Shown piece after piece: positions 49,223-57,812 of a stretch of 64,000 nucleotides of DNA (its first letter is position 1; every line of letters begins with the position of its first letter). A model generated the notes under the pieces. The model had not been told where the DNA came from. It searched no databases and worked only from the letters and a program-made list of their open reading frames with translations. The translations under genes and the position numbers were made by a program. The stretch lies in contig NZ_CP029194.1 in NCBI RefSeq assembly GCF_008642375.1, forward strand, positions 310,001-374,000, written 5' to 3'. Origin of the DNA: Streptomyces venezuelae (GTDB taxonomy: Bacteria; Actinomycetota; Actinomycetes; Streptomycetales; Streptomycetaceae).

Positions 49223-49684
49223 TCACCGGGTCGTACGTACCGGACTTCCCGGGAAGCGGGCTCGCAGGGCGTCGAGTCCGGCGGCGTACGTGCCGTCCCC
49301 GAAGACCGCCTCCACCTGCGGCACCAGCTCGTCCGGCGCCCGGTAGGCGGCCGACCACCGGACCTCGGCGCCGTCGGCGTGGGGACGTACGGCGAGGGTC
49401 GCCTCGTAGCCGACGACGGGCAGCGCCACCGGGTCGAGGAGGGCGTAGCGGTACGAGCGGGTGCCCGGCTCGCGGGCGAGGAGCCGCTCACGGGCGACGA
49501 CCCGGCCGTCGAGTGCGAAGACCCGTACGGTCCCCGGCGTCTCCGGGTCGGCTTCGTGTTCCAGGGTGGCGGGCGGCACGTGCGGATGCCAGGTGGCGAG
49601 GCCGCCGAAGTCGCCGATGACCGCCCACACGTCGTCCGGGCCGGCGGCGAGCACGGCGGAGCGCTCGATGGTTCGGGGGCGCAT
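49223..49684 (-). CDS. SRPBCC (polyketide cyclase-like) protein
   Basis: A 153-residue START/SRPBCC-fold protein: 'SAVLAAGPDDVWAVIGDFGGLATWHPHV' and 'GYEATLAVRPHADGAEVRWSAAYR'. The fold has a hydrophobic cavity able to hold steroid-like ligands; catalytic role unknown. It is the last gene of the hsaE-to-SRPBCC operon. GGAGG is 8 nt from ATG 49684; a GTG at 49720 overlapping the SDR stop is the alternative start. Confidence 0.82.
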   Translation of the reverse strand: MRPRTIERSAVLAAGPDDVWAVIGDFGGLATWHPHVPPATLEHEADPETPGTVRVFALDGRVVARERLLAREPGTRSYRYALLDPVALPVVGYEATLAVRPHADGAEVRWSAAYRAPDELVPQVEAVFGDGTYAAGLDALRARFPGSPVRTTR

Positions 49685-49716
49685 GGGCGGATCCTCCGGT
49701 CTCTCGGTTCGGGTCG

Positions 49717-50493
49717 TCACCAGATGCCGTCGCCGCGCAGGACGGCGTCCGCGCCGCCGTCGGCGAAGACGACCTGGCCGGTGACAAGGGTGTTCTCGGG
49801 CGAGACGAGCCAGGCGATCAGCGGGGCGAGCTGCTCGGGGCGCGCGTGGCCGTGCAGGGGCATCGGCACGCTCCGCTCGACCAGTCCGCGCATCTCCGGT
49901 TCGTCGAGCAGGGGTCGGGTGAGCGGTGTGACGACCACGCCGGGTGCCACGGCGTTGAGCGGGACTCCGGCTCCTGCCCAGTCGTCGGTGACAGCGGAGC
50001 GGCGGACCCAGCGGGAGATCGCCGCCTTCGAAGAGGAGTAGACGAGGTGCCCCTCGCCGCGGTCCACGGCCTCCTGGGAGGCGGCGACAGCCGCCGGCTC
50101 GTCCCCGGCGAGCGCGGCCTCGACGATCGCCCGGTCGGTCGGGTGCACGGAGTCGATGGAGCCGATGGCCAGGGCCCGTGGGTCGGCGCCTGCCGCGAGG
50201 AGAGGGCGCAGCCCGTCCAGCGTGGCGACGGCGCCGAAGTGGTTGAGCCGGATCGTGAGCGGGTCGAAGTGGGCGACGCCCGCGCAGGAGACGACGGCGT
50301 CCAGGCTGCCGCCGGTGAGCTCGTGGGCGCGGGTGACGAGTGCGGCCCGGCCTGCGGGGGTGGACAGGTCCGCCGTGATGTCGCCTTCCTCGAGGTCGGC
50401 GCTGATGACGGTGTGGCCCTGTGCCCGCAGGAGGGCGGCGGTGGCCTTGCCGATGCCGGAGGCCGCTCCGGTGACCAGGCAGGTTCGGGGCAT
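49717..50493 (-). CDS. Short-chain dehydrogenase, 3alpha-HSD/carbonyl-reductase-like
   Basis: A 258-residue SDR with 'CLVTGAASGIGKATAALLRAQGHTVISADLEEGDITADLST', a short cofactor-proximal segment as in Comamonas 3alpha-hydroxysteroid dehydrogenase/carbonyl reductase. The catalytic 'YSSSKAAISRW' (Tyr-x3-Lys) and the end 'TGQVVFADGGADAVLRGDGIW' fit that subgroup. A likely role is oxidation of 3alpha-hydroxysteroids to 3-ketones for KstD/KshAB. It is 13 nt after kshB in the same operon. Confidence 0.85.
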   Translation of the reverse strand: MPRTCLVTGAASGIGKATAALLRAQGHTVISADLEEGDITADLSTPAGRAALVTRAHELTGGSLDAVVSCAGVAHFDPLTIRLNHFGAVATLDGLRPLLAAGADPRALAIGSIDSVHPTDRAIVEAALAGDEPAAVAASQEAVDRGEGHLVYSSSKAAISRWVRRSAVTDDWAGAGVPLNAVAPGVVVTPLTRPLLDEPEMRGLVERSVPMPLHGHARPEQLAPLIAWLVSPENTLVTGQVVFADGGADAVLRGDGIW

Positions 50494-50506
50494 GGTGACT
50501 TCCTCG

Positions 50507-51556
50507 TCAGGAGTAGGTGATCTCGACCCGGTCGGTGAGGGGCAGGGCCTGGCAGGCCAGGACGTATCCCTCGGCGAGGTCCCGGTCGTCCAGGACGTCG
50601 TTGCGCAGCAACCTGACCTCGCCTGCCGTGACGCGGCAGGTGCAGGCGCTGCAGGCGCCCTCCCGGCAGGAGTACGGGGCGTCCACGCCCGCCGCCAGGA
50701 GCACGTCGAGCAGGGGTGTCGCCGACGGCCAGCGGACCGTGTGGGTCTCGCCGTCAAGCTCGACCTCGGCCGTGCCGCCGCCCTCGGCCGCAGCGCCGCC
50801 CTCAGTGAGGGCGGGAGTGTCGAAGACGTCCGCGCCCAGGGAGAAGAACCGCTCCCGGTGGATGCGGTGGCCCGGCGCGCCGACCGCGCGCAGCGCCTGT
50901 TCGACGGCGTCCATGAGGGGTTCCGGGCCGCAGACGAAGGCCTCGCGGCCGGCGTACGGCGCGAGCACGGCGGCGAGCCGGTCCGCGCGGGGCAGGCCCT
51001 GGAGCGATTCCAGCCAGTGGACGACGAGGAGCCGGGCCGGGTGGTTCGCGGCCAGCTCGCGCAGTTCGTCGCGGAAGATGACCGAGGACTCGTCGCGGTT
51101 GGCGTACAGGAGCACGACCCGGCCCTGTCCCCCGGCGAGCACCGACTTGGCGATCGAGAGGACCGGGGTGATGCCGCTCCCGCCGGCGGCGAGGAGCAGG
51201 TCGTGGTCGAGGGAGTCGGGCGTGAAGGTGCCGGCCGGGGGCAGCACCTCCAGCTCGTCGCCCGTCCCCAGGTGGTCGCACACCCAGTTGGAGCCGTGCC
51301 CGCCGGCCACCCGTTTGACAGTCACCTTCAGGGGTTCGCCGGTGTGGGGCGAGCCGGCGAGGGAGTAGCAGCGGGCGGCCGGTCTCCCGTCCGCGCCGGG
51401 CAGTTTCAGGGTGAGGAACTGCCCGGGGCGGTACGTGAAGCGGTCCGCGCTCTCCGGTGGCGCCTGGAGCACCAGGGAGTGGGCGTCGGCGGTCTCGGCG
51501 ATCACCCGGACGACGCGCAGCCGGTGGGTGCGCGTGCCGGTCGGCTGCTCAGGCAT
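50507..51556 (-). CDS. kshB: 3-Ketosteroid 9alpha-hydroxylase reductase KshB
   Basis: A 349-residue reductase with a ferredoxin-reductase FAD domain ('FTYRPGQFLTLKLPG', 'RCYSLAGSPH'), an NAD domain ('LLLAAGGSGITPVLSIAKSVL') and a C-terminal plant-type 2Fe-2S domain ('YSCREGACSACTCRV...YVLACQA', four Cys). It passes electrons from NADH to KshA. The start overlaps the upstream 75-residue gene by 8 nt. Confidence 0.93.
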   Translation of the reverse strand: MPEQPTGTRTHRLRVVRVIAETADAHSLVLQAPPESADRFTYRPGQFLTLKLPGADGRPAARCYSLAGSPHTGEPLKVTVKRVAGGHGSNWVCDHLGTGDELEVLPPAGTFTPDSLDHDLLLAAGGSGITPVLSIAKSVLAGGQGRVVLLYANRDESSVIFRDELRELAANHPARLLVVHWLESLQGLPRADRLAAVLAPYAGREAFVCGPEPLMDAVEQALRAVGAPGHRIHRERFFSLGADVFDTPALTEGGAAAEGGGTAEVELDGETHTVRWPSATPLLDVLLAAGVDAPYSCREGACSACTCRVTAGEVRLLRNDVLDDRDLAEGYVLACQALPLTDRVEITYS

Positions 51557-51776
51557 CGGCGACCTCCAGGGTGCCGTCGTCCACCGCGCGCTCGATGCTC
51601 GACCGCAGGGCCCGGCAGGTCCGTATCCGGGCGGTCGTCGCGCCCTCGCCCACCCGGTCCCGGAACTCGGCGCAGACGACGGCCGCGTCGGCGGTCCACT
51701 GCACGGAGGTGTGGGCCCTGCTGAACTTCTCGCACAGGACCTGGTTGCCGCAGGTCGCGCACTCCACCGGTCGCAT
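51549..51776 (-). CDS. 75-residue cysteine-rich protein between kshA and kshB
   Basis: A small acidic protein I cannot assign to a family. Cys at positions 6, 9, 15, 35 and 54 ('VECATCGNQVLCEKFSRAH' near the N-terminus) could bind zinc or a cluster. Its ATG is one base after the kshA stop, and its end overlaps kshB, so it is translated with the two halves of the 9alpha-hydroxylase. GC-biased codon use and coupling argue that it is real. Possible roles: assembly factor or extra electron-transfer or regulatory subunit for KshAB. Confidence 0.75.
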   Translation of the reverse strand: MRPVECATCGNQVLCEKFSRAHTSVQWTADAAVVCAEFRDRVGEGATTARIRTCRALRSSIERAVDDGTLEVADA

Positions 51777-51777
51777 G

Positions 51778-52932
51778 TCAGGCTCCGGTCTCCGGCGCCG
51801 CCGCGCGGCGGGCGAGGTTCTCCTCGACCTCCGCGTGCCAGGCCTTGTTGGCGCGCTGGGTGTCGATCTCGAACTCGAAGCGGCGGGTCATCTCGTCCTT
51901 GACGTCGGCCACGTCCACGTAGAACTGCTCGTACCAGCGGCGCAGTTGGTAGACGGGCCCGTCCTCCTCGGTGAGCAGGGGGTTGTCGATCCGGGTCTTG
52001 TTCTTCCAGATCTCCACGTCCTGCTCGAAGCCGACGGTCGCTCCCTCGGCGGTGAGCCGTGCGGCCTCGCCGGCCTGTTCGTCGGTCATGCCGGGGAGCC
52101 GCCGGACGATCGCCCCGTACTGGAGCAGGAAGCTGTCGGCGTCGATGGGGTAGTGGCAGTTGATCAGGACGATCTCCATCTCCGCGCCGCCGCCGACGTC
52201 GCCGTAGAGGTGGTCGATCATGTAGGAGGGGCCGTAGTAGGAGGCGTCGGAGCGCAGGCGGCCGGAGCTGAGCGTGCCCAGCTCCATGTCGCCGCGGGGG
52301 CTGCTCTCCATGTACTGGGTGGCGACGTGTCCCTCGAAGACGTTCTTGAAGTACTCGGGGAAGGCGTAGTGGACGTAGTAGAAGTGCGCCATGTCCACGA
52401 CGTTGTCGACGATCTCGCGGCAGTTGGAGCCCTCGACCCGCAGGGTCTTCCAGGTCCAGTCGCTCCACTGGTCGGCCTCGGGGCCGTGGATGCCGGCGAT
52501 CTCGGGGACGGTGACCTCGGGCGGCGGGGGGTTGCCCTCCGGGTCGTGCCAGACGAAGAGCTGCTTGTTCCGCTCCAGCGCGAGCCAGGAGCGGGTCCTG
52601 GCACGCGGCGGGACCCGGCGGGCGTACGGGATGCCGGCGCAGCGGCCGTCGCCCGACCAGCGCCAGTCGTGGAAGGGGCAGGCGACGGCGTCGCCCTTGA
52701 CGGTGCCGTGGGCGAGGTTGCCGCCCATGTGGGGGCAGTAGGCGTTGAGGATGTGCAGCCGGCCGTCGTCCTCGCCCTCGAAGACGACGAGCCTGGTGCC
52801 GAAGGCCTCGATCTCGTGCGGGCTGCCGTCCTTGAAGTCCTCGGCGAGGCCGAGGCAGTGCCAGCCCCGGGCGAAGCGCGTCGGCGGCCGGCCCGCCTCG
52901 ATGACCCGGACCTCGTCGTGGGGAGCAGTCAT
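51778..52932 (-). CDS. kshA: 3-Ketosteroid 9alpha-hydroxylase oxygenase KshA
   Basis: A 384-residue Rieske non-haem iron oxygenase. Rieske ligands are Cys66/His68 ('YCPHMGG') and Cys85/His88 ('ACPFHDW'); the mononuclear iron site includes 'DNVVDMAHFYYVHYAFPEYF' (His-x4-His). It 9alpha-hydroxylates AD or ADD; with KstD this forms the unstable 9OH-ADD that opens to 3-HSA. It lies in the operon after hsaF with an 88-nt gap that shows no clear promoter. Confidence 0.94.
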   Translation of the reverse strand: MTAPHDEVRVIEAGRPPTRFARGWHCLGLAEDFKDGSPHEIEAFGTRLVVFEGEDDGRLHILNAYCPHMGGNLAHGTVKGDAVACPFHDWRWSGDGRCAGIPYARRVPPRARTRSWLALERNKQLFVWHDPEGNPPPPEVTVPEIAGIHGPEADQWSDWTWKTLRVEGSNCREIVDNVVDMAHFYYVHYAFPEYFKNVFEGHVATQYMESSPRGDMELGTLSSGRLRSDASYYGPSYMIDHLYGDVGGGAEMEIVLINCHYPIDADSFLLQYGAIVRRLPGMTDEQAGEAARLTAEGATVGFEQDVEIWKNKTRIDNPLLTEEDGPVYQLRRWYEQFYVDVADVKDEMTRRFEFEIDTQRANKAWHAEVEENLARRAAAPETGA

Positions 52933-53020
52933 CTCGTCCCTCCATCTGTGGGGTGATCGCGGTGTGCGGTGGGGTGCGAAGTGGGGTGTGCGGTGGGGTG
53001 TTGCGGTGGTGCTCTCGCGG

Positions 53021-54043
53021 CTATCGCTCCGCGGCGAGTTCGACGGCGATGTCGATGAGCTGGTCCTCCTGGCCGCCCACGAGGCGGCGCTCGCCCGCGC
53101 GCAGGAGGATCTCGGCGCCGGAAACGCCGTAGCGCTCGGCCTGCCGGTAGGCGTGCTTGAGGAAGCTGGAGTAGACGCCGGCGTGGCCCATGAGCAGGGC
53201 GAGCCGGTCGAGTCGGCACTCGTCGTCCATGACCGGGCGGACCACGTCCTCCGCCGCGTCGATGATCTTGAGGACGTCGATGCCGGTCCGGATGCCCATC
53301 CTGGCGCAGACCGCGACGAGCGCCTCGACCGCGGTGTTGCCGGCGCCCGCGCCGAGCCGCCGGGTGGAACCGTCGATCTGCAGCGCGCCCGCCCGGACGG
53401 CGGCGATGGAGTTCCCGGTGCCGAGGGCCAGGTTCTCGTGTCCGTGGAAGCCGACCTGGGCATCGTCGCCGAGCTCGGCGACGAGGGCCCGGACGCGTGC
53501 GGTGACGTCGTCCATGACCATGGCGCCGGCCGAGTCGACGACGTACACGCACTGGCAGCCCGCGTCGGCCATGGTCCGGGCCTGCCGCGCGAGGTTCTCG
53601 GGCGTCGTCGAGTGGGCCATCATCAGGAAGCCGACGGTCTCCAGGCCCCGTTCGCGGGCGAGTCCGAAGTGCTGCACCGAGATGTCGGCCTCGGTGCAGT
53701 GGGTGGCGATGCGGCAGATTTGCGCGCCGTTGTCGTGGGCGGCCCGGATGTCGTCCTTGACGCCGAGTCCGGGGAGCATGAGGAAGGCGATCCTGGCCTG
53801 CCGCGCGGTGTTCACCGCGATGGTGATGAGTTCCTGTTCGGGAGTCCTGGAGAAGCCGTAGTTGAAGGAGGATCCACCAAGTCCGTCGCCGTGCGTCACC
53901 TCGATGACCGGGACGCCGGCCTCGTCGAGGGCCGCGACGACGGAGCGGACGTCCTCGCCCGTGAACTGGTGCCGCTTGGCGTGCGAGCCGTCGCGGAGCG
54001 AGGAGTCGGTGATCCTGATGTCGAGGGTGTCCGAGTAGGGCAT
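53021..54043 (-). CDS. hsaF: 4-Hydroxy-2-oxoacid aldolase HsaF
   Basis: A 340-residue DmpG-type aldolase with '[17 protein letters not shown]', '[17 protein letters not shown]' and metal ligands in '[15 protein letters not shown]'. HsaF cleaves 4-hydroxy-2-oxohexanoate to pyruvate and propanal, channelling the aldehyde to HsaG. It lies 10 nt after hsaG. Confidence 0.94.
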   Translation of the reverse strand: MPYSDTLDIRITDSSLRDGSHAKRHQFTGEDVRSVVAALDEAGVPVIEVTHGDGLGGSSFNYGFSRTPEQELITIAVNTARQARIAFLMLPGLGVKDDIRAAHDNGAQICRIATHCTEADISVQHFGLARERGLETVGFLMMAHSTTPENLARQARTMADAGCQCVYVVDSAGAMVMDDVTARVRALVAELGDDAQVGFHGHENLALGTGNSIAAVRAGALQIDGSTRRLGAGAGNTAVEALVAVCARMGIRTGIDVLKIIDAAEDVVRPVMDDECRLDRLALLMGHAGVYSSFLKHAYRQAERYGVSGAEILLRAGERRLVGGQEDQLIDIAVELAAER

Positions 54044-54053
54044 GGGGGGCTCC

Positions 54054-55007
54054 TTACGCGCGCGGCGCGAGGAGCGCCTTGGCGAACTCCTCGCCGACCC
54101 TGGTGGCGGCGGCGGTCATGATGTCGAGGTTTCCGGCGTAGGGCGGCAGGTAGTCGCCCGCGCCCTCGACCTCCAGGAAGATCGCGACGCGTGCCATCCC
54201 GCCGTTCTCGGGGCTCGGGTCGTCGAACTGCGGTTCGGTGCGGAGCCGGTAGCCGGGGACGTATGCGGCGACCTGCTCGGCGATCTCCTTGACGGAGGCG
54301 GCGACGGCGGCCCGGTCGGCGTCCTCGGGGATCGCGCAGAAGACGGTGTCGCGCATGATGACGGGGGGTTCGGCGGGGTTGAGGATGATGATCGCCTTGC
54401 CGCGGGCGGCGCCGCCGATCGTCTCGATCCCGCGTGAGGTGGTACGGGTGAACTCGTCGATGTTCGCGCGGGTTCCGGGTCCGGCGGAGACGGAGGCCAC
54501 CGAGGCCACGATCTCCGCGTAAGCGACGGGGACCACGCGGGAGACCGCGTACACCATGGGGATGGTGGCCTGACCGCCGCAGGTGATCATGTTCACGTTG
54601 GGCTTGTCGAGGTGCTCACGGAGGTTGGCGGGCGGGACGACCGCGGGGCCGACGGCCGCCGGCGTCAGGTCGACCGCCTTGATGCCGAGCTCGGCGTAGC
54701 GCGGGGCGTTGGCCCGGTGGACGTAGGCGCTGGTGGCCTCGAAGACGACGTCGGGCTTCTCGTCCTGGGCCAGCAGCCAGTCGACGCCCTCGTGGCTGGC
54801 CTCCAGGCCGATGCGGCGGGCGCGGGCGAGGCCCTCGCTGTCGGGGTCGACGCCGACCATCCAGCGGGGTTCGACGTGCTCGGAGCGGAGGAGCTTGTAG
54901 AGCAGGTCGGTGCCGATGTTGCCGGATCCGACGATCGCGGCGGTCGCCTTGCGGGCGGGGGGCGCCGGGGTCGTGGCGTTCGATGTGGTCGTCGTGGTGG
55001 TGGTCAT
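54054..55007 (-). CDS. hsaG: Acylating aldehyde dehydrogenase HsaG
   Basis: A 317-residue DmpF-type CoA-acylating dehydrogenase: NAD motif '[20 protein letters not shown]' and catalytic Cys in '[19 protein letters not shown]'. It turns propanal plus CoA into propionyl-CoA in complex with HsaF. The start is preceded by GAGG; a GTG at 55013 is an alternative. Its first 10 residues include a run of Thr. Confidence 0.93.
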   Translation of the reverse strand: MTTTTTTTSNATTPAPPARKATAAIVGSGNIGTDLLYKLLRSEHVEPRWMVGVDPDSEGLARARRIGLEASHEGVDWLLAQDEKPDVVFEATSAYVHRANAPRYAELGIKAVDLTPAAVGPAVVPPANLREHLDKPNVNMITCGGQATIPMVYAVSRVVPVAYAEIVASVASVSAGPGTRANIDEFTRTTSRGIETIGGAARGKAIIILNPAEPPVIMRDTVFCAIPEDADRAAVAASVKEIAEQVAAYVPGYRLRTEPQFDDPSPENGGMARVAIFLEVEGAGDYLPPYAGNLDIMTAAATRVGEEFAKALLAPRA

Positions 55008-55014
55008 GATCACC

Positions 55015-55797
55015 TCAGATGAAGGACAGGGAGACCGGGCCCAGCCCGGTGAACTCGGCGGTGAAGGTGGCTCCGGGCGCCACGTCGACGGCCCGGGTGC
55101 ACGAGCCGGGCAGCACCACGTGCCCCTTCTTCAGGGAGACCCCGAAGCGGGCCACCGTGCGGGCGAGCCAGGCGACGGAGAGCGCCGGGTCGCCGAGCAC
55201 GGCGTCGCCGCGCCCCTCGGCGAGGAGTTCGCCGCCGCTGCGCAGCCGCGCCTCGATCGCCTTCAGGTCGATCTCGCGGGGGTCGCGGCCCTCGCCGATG
55301 ACGTATCCGGCGGAGGAGGCGTTGTCCGCGATGGTGTCGGCGATCGTGATCCGCCAGTCGCGGATCCTGCTGTCGATCAGCTCCAGTGCGGGCACGACGC
55401 GTTCGGTGGCGGCCAGTACGTCGGCCGCGGTGCAGGTCTCGCCCGGGAGGTCGTCGCCGAGGACGAAACCGACCTCGGTCTCGACGCGCGGCGCGCAGTA
55501 GCGGGAGACGGGGACCGGGGTGTCGGACCGCAGTTCCATGTCGTGCAGCAGATGACCGTAGTCGGGTTCGTCGACGCCCATCATCTGCTGCATGACGGGG
55601 GACGACAGGCCGACCTTGTGGCCGCGTACCTCGGCCCCCGCAGCGAGGCGGTGCCGGATGTTGAGGAGCTGGATCTCGTACGCGTCCTCGGTGTCGATGC
55701 CGGGGAAGGCCGAGGTCAGCGGGTCGATCGGCGTGACGCCGTGTTCGGCGGAGCGCAGCAGCTCGGCCGCCTCGTGCCTCTGGCGGTCCGTGAGCAT
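55015..55797 (-). CDS. hsaE: 2-Hydroxyhexa-2,4-dienoate hydratase HsaE
   Basis: A 260-residue MhpD-type hydratase with '[25 protein letters not shown]', metal-ligand region '[14 protein letters not shown]' and '[12 protein letters not shown]'. It hydrates the dienoate released by HsaD to 4-hydroxy-2-oxohexanoate for HsaF. It is the first gene of an eight-gene operon (hsaE-hsaG-hsaF-kshA-small-kshB-SDR-SRPBCC). Motif copy C and a TAGCCT -10-like box lie upstream. Confidence 0.93.
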   Translation of the reverse strand: MLTDRQRHEAAELLRSAEHGVTPIDPLTSAFPGIDTEDAYEIQLLNIRHRLAAGAEVRGHKVGLSSPVMQQMMGVDEPDYGHLLHDMELRSDTPVPVSRYCAPRVETEVGFVLGDDLPGETCTAADVLAATERVVPALELIDSRIRDWRITIADTIADNASSAGYVIGEGRDPREIDLKAIEARLRSGGELLAEGRGDAVLGDPALSVAWLARTVARFGVSLKKGHVVLPGSCTRAVDVAPGATFTAEFTGLGPVSLSFI

Positions 55798-55836
55798 GGC
55801 GGGTCCCTCCTGGGGGGCGGTTGGGGCTGTCCGGCG

Positions 55837-55890
55837 AGGCTAGGCCGGTGGCCACGACCGCGGGGAGCGCCGTTTCCCGGTGAGCGGGAA
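55837..55890 (-). promoter_or_regulatory. hsaE promoter with 17-bp steroid-operon motif, copy C
   Basis: TTCCCGGTGAGCGGGAA at 55874-55890 is identical to copy A. On the minus strand TAGCCT begins 32 nt after the motif, followed by a leader of about 30 nt. The motif starts 77 nt from the hsaE ATG, the same spacing as copy B to hsaA. Confidence 0.75.
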
Positions 55891-55952
55891 AGGCCCCCGG
55901 AGGGGGTGCGACGCCTCAGGAGGAGGGGCGTGCCCGGGGGTGACGATGTGCC

Positions 55953-55992
55953 TCGGGGCGGGCTCCCGGCGTACGCCGTGGCCCCGCCCCGA
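55953..55992 (-). terminator. Terminator after the SDR pair
   Basis: TCGGGGCGGG and CCCGCCCCGA (10-bp arms) enclose an inner CGGCGTACGCCG palindrome, 20 nt after the stop of the SDR gene on the minus strand. It separates that operon from the hsaE promoter. Confidence 0.65.
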
Positions 55993-56011
55993 AGGTGTGG
56001 TGGGGGGACGG

Positions 56012-56923
56012 TCAGCGCGCCCCGTACACGGGCTGCGGGGGCTCCGATTCCGCGAGGAGCTTCAGTGCCGTGTCGCCCGCCTCCGCCGGGGTCCAGCGGG
56101 CGCCCTTGTCGGCCGTGGGGCCCGGTCGCCAGCCCTCCATGACGGTGATCCGGCCGGCCTCGGCCTCGAAGACCCGTCCCGTCACCCCGGCCGAGGCGGC
56201 GGAGCCCAGCCAGACGACGAGGGGGGAGACGTTCTCCGGGGCCATCGCGTCGAAGGCGTCGCCCTCGGGGGCGGCCATCGTGTCGGCGAACGTCTGCTCG
56301 GTCATCCGGGTGCGGGCGGCGGGGGCGATCGCGTTGACCTGGACGCCGTAGCGCCCGGTCTCGGCGGCGGCGACGAGGGTGAGGCCGATGATCCCGGCCT
56401 TGGCCGCGGCGTAGTTGCCCTGGCCGACGCTGCCGAGGAGACCCGCCCCCGAGCTGGTGTTGACGACCCGTGCCTCGGGCGTCCGGCCGGCCTTGGCCTC
56501 GGCGCGCCAGTGCGCGGTGGCGTACTTGAGCGGCAGGAAGTGCCCCTTGAGGTGGACGCGCATGACGGCGTCCCACTCGTCCTCGTCGAGGTTGACGAGC
56601 ATGCGGTCGCGCAGGAACCCGGCGTTGTTGACGAGGGTGTCGAAGCGGCCGAAGGCCTCCAGGGCGGTGGTGACGAGTGAGGCCGCCCCGTCGGCCGTGG
56701 CGATGTCGCCGCCGTGGGCGACGGCCTGTCCGCCCGCCGCCGTGATCTCGTCGACGACCCGCTGGGCGGGTCCGGCGCCGCCGCCCGTGCCGTCCGCGTC
56801 GACCCCGAGGTCGTTGACGACGACCTTGGCGCCCTCGGCGGCGAAGGCGAGCGCGTGCGCGCGGCCGAGACCGCGGCCCGCCCCGGTCACGATGACGACG
56901 CGTCCGCTGCACAGTCCTGTCAT
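56012..56923 (-). CDS. Short-chain dehydrogenase, Rv3548c-like
   Basis: A 303-residue SDR of the long multifunctional-enzyme-like type: 'VVIVTGAGRGLGRAHALAFAAEGAKVVVNDLGVDADGTGGG' and 'YAAAKAGIIGLTLVAAAETGRYG'. The family includes hydroxyacyl-CoA dehydrogenases, and the same two-SDR arrangement divergent from echA20 exists as Rv3548c-Rv3549c in M. tuberculosis. It is probably an acyl-CoA or steroid-intermediate dehydrogenase in rings C/D catabolism; the exact step is unproven. It is 34 nt after the next SDR gene. Confidence 0.85.
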   Translation of the reverse strand: MTGLCSGRVVIVTGAGRGLGRAHALAFAAEGAKVVVNDLGVDADGTGGGAGPAQRVVDEITAAGGQAVAHGGDIATADGAASLVTTALEAFGRFDTLVNNAGFLRDRMLVNLDEDEWDAVMRVHLKGHFLPLKYATAHWRAEAKAGRTPEARVVNTSSGAGLLGSVGQGNYAAAKAGIIGLTLVAAAETGRYGVQVNAIAPAARTRMTEQTFADTMAAPEGDAFDAMAPENVSPLVVWLGSAASAGVTGRVFEAEAGRITVMEGWRPGPTADKGARWTPAEAGDTALKLLAESEPPQPVYGAR

Positions 56924-56957
56924 GGTGTGGTCCTTTCACTCAAGCATGGGTGGGCCG

Positions 56958-57734
56958 TCAGTGGTTGACGGTGGCGGCGTCGAGGAAGCCGGGGCGTTCC
57001 CCGCCCCCGTGGACGTGCAGGCTGGCACCGCTGATGTACGCGGCGCGGTCGGAGGCGAGGAAGACGCAGGCGTCACCGATGTCGGCGGGCTCGGCGAGCC
57101 TGCCGAGGGGTACGGTCCGGCCGACGGCGGCGACGCCGTCCTCGTCCCCGTAGTGCAGGTGGGACAGTTCGGTGCGCACCATGCCGAGGACGACCGTGTT
57201 GACCCGCACCCGCGGCGCCCATTCGACCGCCATGGAGCGGGCGAGGTTGTCCAGGCCCGCCTTGGCGGCCCCGTAGGCCGCGCTGCCCGGTGACGGGCGG
57301 GTGCCGCTCACGGAGCCGATCATGATGATCGCCCCTCCCCCGCTCTGCCCGCGCATCACCTCGTACGCGGCGAGGGAGGCGGTCAGCGGGGCGACGAGGT
57401 TCAGTTCGACGACCCGGGCCTGGCGCTCGGCCCCGCCCTCGTCGAGCATCCGGAAGGGGGTTCCCCCGGCGTTGTTGACGAGGGTGTCGAGCCGTCCGTG
57501 GTCCTCGCGCACGCGGTCGAAGAATCCGGCGACCGCCTCCGGGTCGCGGAGGTCGACGGGGAGGAAGCGGGCCGTGCGCCCCGCCGCCCCGACGGGCTCG
57601 TCGGGGGGCCGTCGCGCGCAGGTCACGACCTCCGCGCCGGCCGCCAGCAGGGCGCGGGTGATTCCCGCTCCGACGCCCCGTGTACCGCCGGTGACGACGG
57701 CGACGGATCCCGACAGATCGATGATCGCTGCCAA
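56958..57734 (-). CDS. Short-chain dehydrogenase, Rv3549c-like
   Basis: A 258-residue classical SDR: 'VAVVTGGTRGVGAGITRALLAAGAEVVTCAR', 'VNNAGG', 'YGAAKAGLDNLARSMAVEWAP' and 'ISGASLHVHGGGERPGFLDAA'. It is the first gene of a two-gene operon divergent from echA20-ipdABC, sharing the 26-bp palindrome at 57770. Likely a step in hydrindane (C/D-ring) degradation under KstR2-type control. Confidence 0.86.
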   Translation of the reverse strand: MAAIIDLSGSVAVVTGGTRGVGAGITRALLAAGAEVVTCARRPPDEPVGAAGRTARFLPVDLRDPEAVAGFFDRVREDHGRLDTLVNNAGGTPFRMLDEGGAERQARVVELNLVAPLTASLAAYEVMRGQSGGGAIIMIGSVSGTRPSPGSAAYGAAKAGLDNLARSMAVEWAPRVRVNTVVLGMVRTELSHLHYGDEDGVAAVGRTVPLGRLAEPADIGDACVFLASDRAAYISGASLHVHGGGERPGFLDAATVNH

Positions 57735-57769
57735 TGGGCACCTCCCGCAGCGCGCGAACCGCTGCTATC

Positions 57770-57795
57770 TTCCACCTAACAAACGTTAGGTGGAA
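57770..57795. promoter_or_regulatory. Perfect palindrome in the echA20/SDR divergent promoter (putative KstR2 operator)
   Basis: TTCCACCTAAC-AAAC-GTTAGGTGGAA has 11-bp perfect arms. It lies 18 nt before the echA20 ATG and 36 nt from the divergent SDR start. TetR-family KstR2 is encoded 5.5 kb away and is the likely binder. The core differs from the CAAG/CTTG motif known for mycobacterial KstR2. Confidence 0.75.
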
Positions 57796-57812
57796 AGGTA
57801 GCTGATCTGCTC

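Noticed and set aside
52933..53020. A separate promoter between hsaF and kshA
   Set aside because: The 88-nt gap has no copy of the 17-bp motif, no -10/-35 pair I can defend and no terminator, so kshA is treated as part of the hsaE operon.
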